Below, piece after piece: positions 23,499-31,066 of a stretch of DNA of 64,000 nucleotides; position 1 is the first letter of the stretch; each line of letters opens with the position of its first letter. Origin of the DNA: an uncultured Flavobacteriaceae bacterium (GTDB lineage: Bacteria; Bacteroidota; Bacteroidia; Flavobacteriales; Flavobacteriaceae); assembly GCA_905182295.1 (NCBI GenBank), contig CAJJAZ010000006.1, forward strand, positions 1 to 64,000. Direction: 5' to 3'. A program made the translations under genes and the position numbers. The notes under the pieces are model-generated. The model had not been told where the DNA came from. It searched no databases and worked only from the letters and a program-made list of their open reading frames with translations.

Positions 23499-24947
23499 CT
23501 AGGCCTCTTTTAATTGGGCTATTTTTATTTGAAAAGCAGCAAATAATAAAGTCATAAATGGGCTCAACCAATTGAATATAGCATAGATAAAATAGTCTGC
23601 TACACCAACACCTAACACGCCAGAATGATAAGCACCACAGGTATTCCAAGGAATAAGCGCAGAGGTTACTGTTCCTGAATCTTCTAAGGTTCTACTTAGG
23701 TTTTCTGGGGCCAATCCTTTATCTCTATAAGCTTTGGCGAACATCTTTCCAGGAATAACAATGGCTAAATATTGGTCAGAGGCGGTCACATTTAAGGCCA
23801 AACAACTCGCCACAGTACTGGCAAAAAGTCCAAAGGTTGTCTGGGCCATATTTAAAAGTGTTTCGCTGATTTTTGAAAGCGCTCCAATTCCATCCATAAT
23901 ACCTCCAAAAACCATTGCGCACATGATTAACCATATAGTTCCTAACATTCCAGACATGCCTTTAGAAGTAAAAAGGCCGTTTAGGGCAACATTGTCAGTG
24001 GCAATTTCTGTGCTTACTGTAATGGCGTTTAAGATTCCTTTATAGCCGTTTTCAAAGTTGAGTTCTTTAGCTCCAGACAAACCAGCAATAATTTCGGGTT
24101 GGAAAATAAGGGCAAAAACACCTCCTAAAAGCGTTCCAATAAGTAAAGCCATTAGGGGTGGCGTTTTTTTAAGTATCATTAAAATCACACCCAATGGCAC
24201 AAGAAACAACCAACCACTGATATTAAAGGTGGCGTCTATGCTATTGAGAATGGACGCTGTGTCTGCTTCTCCTGAAGTATCCATTGTGAATCCTAATACA
24301 ACAAAAACAATTAGTGTGACTATAAGTGTGGGAACTGTTGTGAGCAGCATATACCTAATATGAGTAAACAAATCACCTCCAGCCATAGCTGGCGCTAGAT
24401 TTGTTGTGTCACTTAGTGGCGACATTTTATCTCCAAAATAAGCCCCAGACAAGACCGCACCTGCAGTCATTCCCATAGGGATTCCAAGGGCATTTCCAAT
24501 ACCGATAAGGGCAATACCCACCGTTGCAGATGTAGTCCACGAGCTACCTGTAGCAATGGAAATTATAGCACATATAATGACGCAGGCAGCCAGAAATATG
24601 GTGGGGTTTAGAATTTGTAAACCATAGTAAATCATGGCCGGTATAATGCCACTCACCAGCCAAGTACCAGATAACGCACCCACCATCAGTAGGATAAGTA
24701 GGGCCCCAGTAGTAGATTTTAAATTTTCTGCCACTTCTGCTAGCATTTTTTCATAAGATACTTTGTGGTAAAAGCCTACTACAGCTGCTATAGCACCACC
24801 GATCAGTAAAATAAATTGGTTGGAACCGCTTAGGGCGTCGTCTCCAAAGATAAAAACATTGTAGGCCAATAAAACCACTAGTAATACCACAGGTATTAAG
24901 GAAGCTTTAAGGGAAATAGATTTTGGAGTAGACGCTTTTAAATTCAT
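23499..24947 (-). CDS. NhaC-family Na+-coupled antiporter, possibly a methionine transporter
   Basis: A 482-residue inner-membrane protein with about twelve helices. Family motifs visible are GSSWTTSATVGIALIGIG, AGAVLSGAYFGDKMSPLSDTT (in part: GAYFGDKMSPLSDTT) and, near the C terminus, EDSGTVTSALIPWNTCGAY. These define NhaC-type Na+/H+ antiporters, which also include MleN (malate/lactate) and MetT (methionine). It lies 33 bp behind a methionine-gamma-lyase-like gene on the same strand, so a sulfur amino acid substrate is a reasonable inference; plain Na+/H+ exchange is the alternative. There is no promoter match in the 33-bp gap. Confidence 0.88.
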   Translation of the reverse strand: MNLKASTPKSISLKASLIPVVLLVVLLAYNVFIFGDDALSGSNQFILLIGGAIAAVVGFYHKVSYEKMLAEVAENLKSTTGALLILLMVGALSGTWLVSGIIPAMIYYGLQILNPTIFLAACVIICAIISIATGSSWTTSATVGIALIGIGNALGIPMGMTAGAVLSGAYFGDKMSPLSDTTNLAPAMAGGDLFTHIRYMLLTTVPTLIVTLIVFVVLGFTMDTSGEADTASILNSIDATFNISGWLFLVPLGVILMILKKTPPLMALLIGTLLGGVFALIFQPEIIAGLSGAKELNFENGYKGILNAITVSTEIATDNVALNGLFTSKGMSGMLGTIWLIMCAMVFGGIMDGIGALSKISETLLNMAQTTFGLFASTVASCLALNVTASDQYLAIVIPGKMFAKAYRDKGLAPENLSRTLEDSGTVTSALIPWNTCGAYHSGVLGVGVADYFIYAIFNWLSPFMTLLFAAFQIKIAQLKEA

Positions 24948-24980
24948 AATAGTTATTTAGTAAAGCGTAATATTACAATT

Positions 24981-26195
24981 TTACGCGCCTTTATGCAAGG
25001 CTACTTTTTCTATACAATCCAAGATAAGTGCCAGCGTTTCCTCTGGCAGATGGTCTAGGCCAATCGAAAAACGAATTAAACCTTCCCCAAGACCCATTTG
25101 TTTTTGTTCCTCTGGAGAAATCTCAGAGGAGGTAGAGCTTCCTGAGGCAGAAAATAGGGTTTTGTAAAAACCTAAACTTACGGCCAAATAACCTACGCCT
25201 GCGTCCTGCATGGCTTCCATTAGAGCATTTGCTTTTTCGAGACTACCTGCGTCTAAGGTCATTAATCCACCATAACCAAAGCCTGCTTCTAATTGTTTTT
25301 CAAGGGTTTGCTTTCCTTTGTGATCCTCAAGTCCGGGATACATTACTTTATATCCTGCTTGTTGAAGTCCTCGAGCAATACTCCATGCGTTTTCAGCATG
25401 TTTGGCCATTCTTATAGGGAGTGTTTTTAAGTTTTTATGAATAGAAGCAGCCCTTTGGCTGTCTAATGTGCTTCCAAAGAGCATGGCTGCTCCTTGATTA
25501 ACATCCCTTAGGGAGTTACAAAAATCTTCTGTGGCACAAACAACGCCTGCGACCGCATCTGAAGTGCCATTAATAAATTTTGTGAGACTGTGAATTACGA
25601 TATGAGCTCCTTGTTTGATTGGTTTGATCATTAATGGCGTAAAGGTATTATCTACCACTAGAGAGAGCTGGTGTTTTTTAGCAATCGCAGCCAGTGCTTT
25701 AATATCACTAATCTCAAGAAGTGGATTACTCATCGCTTCACAATACAAAACTTTTGTTTTAGAGGTAATGGCAGCTTCTACAGCTAGGAGGTCAGTAGTG
25801 TCTACAAAACTGGTTTGCACGCCGTATTTAGGCATGAAATTTTTTAATAGGGCATAGGTGCCTCCGTAAATGGTTCTGCTGCTTACAATATGGTCTTCAG
25901 CAGTGCATAACTGAAATAGTACGGCAGTAATTGCGCCCATACCACTGCCAAATACATGGGCAGCTTCAGTTCCTTCCATTGCAGCTAGGCTACTGGCTAG
26001 CATGTGGTTGGTTGGGGTACTGTGTCTGCTGTATAAAAAACAACCTTCTTTGGTGCCTTCAAAAGTATCCGACATATCCTTTGCAGTTTTAAATGCATAG
26101 GTACTGCTGTCTGAAATAGATGGATTTACACCACTATGGGCACCAATATTAAGTTGAGATAAAATAGATGCTGCACCTGATTTTGAAGTTTTCAT
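24981..26195 (-). CDS. PLP-dependent Cys/Met metabolism enzyme (methionine gamma-lyase-like)
   Basis: A 404-residue trans-sulfuration-family enzyme. The PLP Lys is Lys206 in HSLTKFINGTSD; YSRHSTPT (phosphate contact from the neighbouring subunit) and FGSGMGAI are also present. Members cleave or build C-S bonds of cysteine, homocysteine or methionine. Methionine gamma-lyases usually have a Cys in the YGCT motif; here it reads YGGT, so the exact reaction is uncertain (lyase, cystathionine gamma-synthase or beta-lyase). It is transcribed away from an Lrp-type regulator and is followed by an NhaC transporter, which fits amino acid degradation better than synthesis. Confidence 0.85.
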   Translation of the reverse strand: MKTSKSGAASILSQLNIGAHSGVNPSISDSSTYAFKTAKDMSDTFEGTKEGCFLYSRHSTPTNHMLASSLAAMEGTEAAHVFGSGMGAITAVLFQLCTAEDHIVSSRTIYGGTYALLKNFMPKYGVQTSFVDTTDLLAVEAAITSKTKVLYCEAMSNPLLEISDIKALAAIAKKHQLSLVVDNTFTPLMIKPIKQGAHIVIHSLTKFINGTSDAVAGVVCATEDFCNSLRDVNQGAAMLFGSTLDSQRAASIHKNLKTLPIRMAKHAENAWSIARGLQQAGYKVMYPGLEDHKGKQTLEKQLEAGFGYGGLMTLDAGSLEKANALMEAMQDAGVGYLAVSLGFYKTLFSASGSSTSSEISPEEQKQMGLGEGLIRFSIGLDHLPEETLALILDCIEKVALHKGA

Positions 26196-26257
26196 AAGAT
26201 TAGTTTCAGTAAATCTATTGCTTCAATTGAATATTTACAATTCAAAATCTATTTTAC

Positions 26258-26270
26258 AGATAATTTATCT
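26258..26270. promoter_or_regulatory. Candidate Lrp operator in the divergent region
   Basis: AGATAATTTATCT is a perfect 13-bp palindrome between the lyase and lrp genes. The half TTATCTAAA recurs as AATTATCTAAAA just before the lrp start codon, and TTCAATTGAA (26222-26231) is another palindrome. Lrp-type proteins bind such AT-rich dyads, often in phased sets. Confidence 0.45.
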
Positions 26271-26346
26271 AAATATTATAAATTTTTAGGAAAATAAATC
26301 TTTTTAAGTGTCTAAATGATTATTTTGCTTTTAAAATTATCTAAAA

Positions 26347-26802
26347 ATGATAGACCACATTGACAAAAGTCTTTTGAAACTTCTCCAAGAAGACAGTAAA
26401 AAACCCAACAAGTATTACGCCAACCAACTTGGACTCTCTAATACGGCTATCTATGAACGCATAAAAAAATTAGAGCGTTCAGGGATTATATCTAGGTATG
26501 CTGCCGTATTGGATAAATCAAAAGTAAACAAGAATTTCGTGGCATTTTGCCATGTTAAATTACAGCAACACTCTAAAGATATGGTGCTTCAATTTGAAAG
26601 AGAGATTGCCCGTTTAGATGCTGTGGTAAGCTGTTTTCATATCGCTGGTGAATACGACTATTTATTGAAAATCCATTTAGAGGACATGGCTGCTTACAGG
26701 GATTTTATGGTGCGTAAACTCACAACTATTTCAGCCATTGGAAGTACCCAAAGTGCCTTTGTGATTAGTGAAATAAAAGATACTGCACATATACCTTTGT
26801 AA
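26347..26802 (+). CDS. Lrp/AsnC-family transcriptional regulator
   Basis: A 151-residue regulator with an N-terminal helix-turn-helix (IDKSLLKLLQEDSK, then LGLSNTAIYERIKKLERSG, residues 3-50) and a C-terminal RAM/AsnC ligand domain (residues 65-145, with GEYDYLLKI). Such proteins sense amino acids and form octamers. It is divergent from the lyase and NhaC genes, with several AT-rich palindromes between, so those are its probable targets and methionine or a related amino acid its probable effector. The lpdA promoter overlaps its last codons. Confidence 0.92.
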   Translation: MIDHIDKSLLKLLQEDSKKPNKYYANQLGLSNTAIYERIKKLERSGIISRYAAVLDKSKVNKNFVAFCHVKLQQHSKDMVLQFEREIARLDAVVSCFHIAGEYDYLLKIHLEDMAAYRDFMVRKLTTISAIGSTQSAFVISEIKDTAHIPL

Positions 26803-26826
26803 GCTAAAACTTATGTGGTAATTTTG
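26796..26826 (+). promoter_or_regulatory. Bacteroidota housekeeping promoter of lpdA
   Basis: A -33 TTTG (26796-26799) is followed after exactly 19 bp by a -7 TAATTTTG (26819-26826), an ideal match to the Bacteroidota sigma-ABfr consensus. The start codon is 24 bp further on. The -33 lies inside the last codons of lrp. Confidence 0.8.
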
Positions 26827-26850
26827 TTATAGTTTACTAAAATAAAAAAT

Positions 26851-28257
26851 ATGGATGCTTTTGATGTAGCCGTGATAGGTTCAGGACCTGGAGGCTATGT
26901 AGCAGCAATTCGCTGTGCACAATTAGGCCTTAAAACGGCTTTGATAGAAAAATATAATACCTTAGGAGGAACCTGTTTAAACGTAGGATGTATTCCTTCT
27001 AAAGCTTTGTTGGATTCTTCCCACCATTATGAAGACGCAACAAAACATTTCGAAACACACGGGATTGAAATTCCAGGAGAAATTATCGCTAATCTCTCTA
27101 AAATGCTTGCTAGAAAAGACAGTGTTGTAGCTCAAACTACCAAAGGTATTGAGTATCTAATGGATAAAAACAAAATCATCGTACTTCACGGTTTTGGTAG
27201 TTTTAAAGATGCACATACTATTTCTGTAAAAGACAGTGAGGGTAAAACCACCAGCATTTCTGCAAAGAATACCATTATTGCTACAGGATCTAAACCCAGT
27301 CAATTGCCTTTTATTACCCAAGACAAAGAACGTATTATTACCTCTACAGAGGCCCTTTCTCTCCCAGAAATCCCTAAGCACTTAGTGGTAATAGGTGGAG
27401 GTGTTATTGGTCTTGAATTGGGACAGGTATACAAGAGATTGGGTGCAGAAGTTACTGTGGTAGAATATGCAGACCGTATTATTCCTTCCATGGATGAGGC
27501 ACTTTCTAAGGAGCTCGCCAAGGTGATGAAAAAGCAGAAAGTGAAATTTCTTTTGTCACACGGAGTGAAAGAAGTCACTAGAAAGGGAGACATAGTAACG
27601 GTTAAAGCCAATGACAAAAAAGGCGCAGAAGTAGTTTTAGAGGCAGATTATTGTTTGGTTGCTGTTGGGAGAAGTCCTTATACCGCAGGCCTAAATGCAG
27701 CAGCAGCAGGCGTAAGTCTTGATGAAAGGGGTAGGGTAGTTACGAACAGTCATTTACAAACAGCCACACCGCATATATATGCAATTGGCGATGTTGTAGC
27801 TGGTGCCATGCTGGCGCATAAAGCAGAAGAAGAGGGTACCATGGTAGCTGAGATTATAGCAGGCCAAAAACCTCATATTGATTATAATTTAATCCCTGGA
27901 GTTGTATATACCTGGCCAGAAGTTGCTGCAGTTGGAAAAACAGAAGCGCAATTAAAGGAAAGTAACACGCCTTACAAAGTGGGGCAATTTCCGATGAGAG
28001 CCCTTGGAAGATCTAGAGCAAGTATGGACCTAGATGGTTTTGTGAAAATTTTGGCACACAAAGAAACTGATGAAGTTTTGGGGGTGCATATGATAGGCGC
28101 TAGATGTGCAGACTTAATTGCAGAAGCAGTGGTAGCCATGGAGTTTAGAGCCTCTGCTGAAGATATTTCAAGAATGTCACATGCACATCCTACCTTTGCA
28201 GAAGCCATAAAAGAAGCGGCATTAGCTGCTACAGAAGATAGGGCTATACACATTTAA
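26851..28257 (+). CDS. lpdA: Dihydrolipoyl dehydrogenase (E3)
   Basis: A 468-residue flavoprotein that reoxidises dihydrolipoamide in the 2-oxoacid dehydrogenase complexes (pyruvate, 2-oxoglutarate, branched-chain) using NAD+. It has an N-terminal FAD motif GSGPGG, redox disulfide Cys42-Cys47 (GGTCLNVGCIPSK), an NAD motif GGGVIG near residue 188, and the C-terminal HAHPTFAE motif with the catalytic His-Glu pair. Length and motifs are complete. It stands alone behind its own promoter and ends at a bidirectional terminator. The branched-chain E1 at 58806 is one of the complexes that would need it. Confidence 0.96.
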   Translation: MDAFDVAVIGSGPGGYVAAIRCAQLGLKTALIEKYNTLGGTCLNVGCIPSKALLDSSHHYEDATKHFETHGIEIPGEIIANLSKMLARKDSVVAQTTKGIEYLMDKNKIIVLHGFGSFKDAHTISVKDSEGKTTSISAKNTIIATGSKPSQLPFITQDKERIITSTEALSLPEIPKHLVVIGGGVIGLELGQVYKRLGAEVTVVEYADRIIPSMDEALSKELAKVMKKQKVKFLLSHGVKEVTRKGDIVTVKANDKKGAEVVLEADYCLVAVGRSPYTAGLNAAAAGVSLDERGRVVTNSHLQTATPHIYAIGDVVAGAMLAHKAEEEGTMVAEIIAGQKPHIDYNLIPGVVYTWPEVAAVGKTEAQLKESNTPYKVGQFPMRALGRSRASMDLDGFVKILAHKETDEVLGVHMIGARCADLIAEAVVAMEFRASAEDISRMSHAHPTFAEAIKEAALAATEDRAIHI

Positions 28258-28280
28258 CGTACCCTTAGATGAATAAAGAA

Positions 28281-28305
28281 AAAAGCCCGCTATTAGCGGG
28301 CTTTT
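28281..28305. terminator. Bidirectional terminator between lpdA and the CDGSH gene
   Basis: AAAAGCCCGC (28281-28290), loop TATTA, GCGGGCTTTT (28296-28305). It serves both converging genes. Confidence 0.92.
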
Positions 28306-28333
28306 CTATTATAATAACTTTTATGTTCCTACA

Positions 28334-28564
28334 TTATTCTTTATGACTACCGTCACAATAAGGTGGGTTTGATGTTTTTTTACAGCTGCATAAATAGGCT
28401 GTTTTTTCTTCAGAAACACTAAATTTTAAGGATGGTGTAGCATTGTTTTTTCTGTGTGAACCGTCACAAAAAGGTTCATTTTCTGTATGTCCGCAGGTAC
28501 ACCAGCTGTAGTTTTTATCTTTTTCTAAGGCCACAGGAATAGGCCCTGAATTAACATCACTCAT
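28334..28564 (-). CDS. Double CDGSH iron-sulfur domain protein
   Basis: A 76-residue protein with two CDGSH motifs: CTCGHTENEPFCDGSH and CSCKKTSNPPYCDGSH. Each C-x-C-x9-CDGSH set binds one 2Fe-2S cluster with three Cys and one His, as in mitoNEET and Miner2. Having two motifs in one small chain resembles the monomeric Miner2-like class. These proteins take part in redox sensing or Fe-S transfer; the partner is unknown. It lies 5 bp downstream of the acyltransferase gene on the minus strand and was probably co-transcribed with it. Confidence 0.92.
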   Translation of the reverse strand: MSDVNSGPIPVALEKDKNYSWCTCGHTENEPFCDGSHRKNNATPSLKFSVSEEKTAYLCSCKKTSNPPYCDGSHKE

Positions 28565-28569
28565 AATTT

Positions 28570-29655
28570 TTAATTTTTTTTAAATATACGAGAAATATAA
28601 TCTTTTACAAATCCCTTTTTGTACTCGTATAAAAATGACAGACTGACACAGCATAGCACAAAAATCAATGCCCCAGCAAAAGCTTCGGGTACATTGAGCG
28701 ATTTTTTAAAAAACTTATATAGGCCAAAACCGTGAAAGCTTCCGTATAAAATTACTGCGTGAATGACATAGATACTTAAGGTGTTTTGACCAATGACTAA
28801 AAGTGTTTTGTATTGAAGGAATTGCCTCCCCAGCATGAACACACCAAGAACCCAAAACACGTCTCCAAGTCTAATGAAGAGGTAATTGTTGTAAGCAACA
28901 GCGCTGAATACATTCCACCCAAATTGATCATCTAGAAATACAAAAAATCTGGAAGAGTCATATTTTAACCAAGTACCCAAAATAAATAAGCCAAGTATAG
29001 CGATGGGATAAAATATTTTTTTATGACTTAGTTTAACCAAAATCACGGCCATAAAGGCGCCGTAAAAACTGTAGCCCACCCAAGGAATAAAGGTGAATAA
29101 AGCACCATTTTCACGAGTAAAATAGTGGCTTAAAGCTACTGGCCAATTGGACCAATCCAAGCCTTTAAACCAAGGTTCAAAACTAAAAATAAGCGTAGCC
29201 AATACAAATACAACTATAGTGAACCCCTTAACGGACCAATGGCCTATTAATTTATACGCAAAAATTAAAATGAGAATAGCCAAACCAATGCAATGCAATA
29301 CATCTACATAAAAGAAACTAGGATAAATATGTCCATTTAGAAGACCTTGTATATTAAGTCTCAATAAATACCCCAAAACAATCAGTTGGACGCCTCTTTT
29401 TAAGCCTTTTTTAATTCTTTTATTGACATAGGTAGTGTGGGTGTTTTTGAACAAAAGGTAGGTGAAAATCAGACCCGATGCCGTAAAAAACACCGGTGCA
29501 GTAATGCCCCTAAAATAGGTCCAAATTTGAAACCAGCCCTGATCTTGATCTCTGAATTGTGGGGCGAGTAATCCATCTATAAAATGTCCTTGCAACATCA
29601 TGAGAATGGCCCAAGCTCTAATGGCATCTATAAAATGTAATCGCTTTTGCTCCAT
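28570..29655 (-). CDS. DUF1624/heparan-alpha-glucosaminide acetyltransferase-like membrane protein
   Basis: A 361-residue inner-membrane protein with about ten helices. It begins RLHFIDAIRAWAILMMLQGHFIDGLL, seen in part as DAIRAWAILMMLQGHF, and has PVFFTASGLIFTYLL next, both characteristic of the DUF1624/HGSNAT-like acyltransferase group that uses a conserved His near the N terminus (here His in LQGHF). Members transfer acetyl groups from cytoplasmic acetyl-CoA to sugars across the membrane; the acceptor here is unknown. The ATG at 29655 is chosen; a TTG at 29670 would add five residues. A -7 element on the minus strand lies at 29693-29700. Confidence 0.82.
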   Translation of the reverse strand: MEQKRLHFIDAIRAWAILMMLQGHFIDGLLAPQFRDQDQGWFQIWTYFRGITAPVFFTASGLIFTYLLFKNTHTTYVNKRIKKGLKRGVQLIVLGYLLRLNIQGLLNGHIYPSFFYVDVLHCIGLAILILIFAYKLIGHWSVKGFTIVVFVLATLIFSFEPWFKGLDWSNWPVALSHYFTRENGALFTFIPWVGYSFYGAFMAVILVKLSHKKIFYPIAILGLFILGTWLKYDSSRFFVFLDDQFGWNVFSAVAYNNYLFIRLGDVFWVLGVFMLGRQFLQYKTLLVIGQNTLSIYVIHAVILYGSFHGFGLYKFFKKSLNVPEAFAGALIFVLCCVSLSFLYEYKKGFVKDYISRIFKKN

Positions 29656-29692
29656 AAGGGCTAACTCCAAAATTAAGGGTATCTTTACGTTT

Positions 29693-29700
29693 CAAAAGTA
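29693..29700 (-). promoter_or_regulatory. -7 promoter element of the acyltransferase-CDGSH genes
   Basis: On the minus strand this reads TACTTTTG. A TTTG 16 bp upstream (complement of 29717-29720) could be the -33, slightly closer than usual. Confidence 0.5.
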
Positions 29701-29737
29701 GCAAATAAAAACACGTCAAACCCAATAATTAGTTATC

Positions 29738-31066
29738 GTGATTACCGCTTTTAAAAACCATTTAAACACCCAATTTAAGGAACTTACAACAAGTCCATTT
29801 TTGTTGGCTTGCAGTGGTGGGATAGATTCAGTAGTGCTGGCCCATTTGTGTTCACAGTGTAATTTAACTTTTGCTTTGGCCCATTGTAATTTTAATTTAC
29901 GTGGGGCCGCTTCCGCGGCCGATGCCCAATTTGTTTCCAATTTAGCGCTTGAATTAGGCGTGCCAGTCTTCCAAACAAGTTTTGACACCAATGCTTATAT
30001 AAAAACGCACAAGGTCTCTATTCAAATGGGTGCAAGAACACTCCGCTATGATTGGTTTGACCAGCTCATTAAGACATATGAATACCAATATATACTCACT
30101 GCACACCATAGAGAAGACGCCATTGAAACTATGTTTATAAATCTCTCCAGAGGAACAGGTATTGAGGGATTGTTGGGTATTCCTCAGAAAAGGGATTACA
30201 TCAGAAGACCCCTAATTTCTTTTGCTAAATCAGACCTATTGGCATTTGCCAATGACAATCAGATACTATGGCGAGAGGACAGCTCTAATGCCAGTACCGC
30301 TTATCTCAGAAATAAAATCAGACACGAAGTATTGCCTCTAATGGCTGATTTGCATCCTACTGCTTTGGAAAATATGATGCAAACACAGTTGCATTTGAAA
30401 GAGAGCTCACAACTGGCTTCCTTGTATTTGAAACAGCTTAAAAAAGAGTTTTGTCATACTATTGACAATGAAATTCATATTACTATTGACCTATTGTGTG
30501 CAACGCCGCATGTTTTAGCGGTTATTTATGGGTTATTCTCCTCCTATGGCTTCAATGACGCCAATGCAGTACTTGATCTGTGTCAGCGTGAAAATGGAAA
30601 AAAATTAGTTTCTTCTAGTCATTTGTTGTTAAAAGATAGAAGTACACTTATTTTAACACCCCTTTTAACGCCCAGTGAAGCGTCGTGTATAGCAGAAGAA
30701 TCAGTGTCTATTTATCCAGGTGAATTAGGTATTAAAGACCCCATTCAATTGAGTATCTCAAAAACTAAAGAAGTTTCAAATACACCTCATAAAAAATTGA
30801 TTTTTGTAGATGAAGACACTATTGCGTATCCATTACAACTCAGACACCCAAGAGTAGGAGATCTATTCTTTCCAAATGGAATGAAGGGAAAAAAGAGGGT
30901 GTCAAAGTTTTTAAGAGATGAAAAATTAAATGTAATTTCAAAGGCTTCTATTTGGTTGTTGACAGACGCAAAAGATCAAATTATATGGGTCGTTGGGTAT
31001 AGAGCAGATAGACGGTTTGCATCAAAATTAAATACGGATAAATCATTATGTTTCAAGATTTTATAA
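29738..31066 (+). CDS. tilS: tRNA(Ile)-lysidine synthase
   Basis: A 442-residue enzyme that attaches lysine to C34 of the minor tRNA-Ile so that it reads AUA codons. The ATP-pyrophosphatase P-loop SGGIDS is at residues 26-31, followed by the family stretch HCNFNLRG and the ARTLRYDWF and AHHREDAIETMFINLSRG segments (AHHREDAIETM), all typical of TilS. The C-terminal TilS domains follow (HPRVGDLFFP near residue 370). It starts with GTG; there is no earlier start in frame after the previous stop. Its last 19 bp overlap the dsbD start. The gene is essential in most bacteria. Confidence 0.95.
   Translation: MITAFKNHLNTQFKELTTSPFLLACSGGIDSVVLAHLCSQCNLTFALAHCNFNLRGAASAADAQFVSNLALELGVPVFQTSFDTNAYIKTHKVSIQMGARTLRYDWFDQLIKTYEYQYILTAHHREDAIETMFINLSRGTGIEGLLGIPQKRDYIRRPLISFAKSDLLAFANDNQILWREDSSNASTAYLRNKIRHEVLPLMADLHPTALENMMQTQLHLKESSQLASLYLKQLKKEFCHTIDNEIHITIDLLCATPHVLAVIYGLFSSYGFNDANAVLDLCQRENGKKLVSSSHLLLKDRSTLILTPLLTPSEASCIAEESVSIYPGELGIKDPIQLSISKTKEVSNTPHKKLIFVDEDTIAYPLQLRHPRVGDLFFPNGMKGKKRVSKFLRDEKLNVISKASIWLLTDAKDQIIWVVGYRADRRFASKLNTDKSLCFKIL

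Noticed and set aside
26196-26346. SAM riboswitch before the methionine-lyase-like gene
   Set aside because: The stretch is AT-rich, lacks the GC-rich stems and conserved core of SAM riboswitches.
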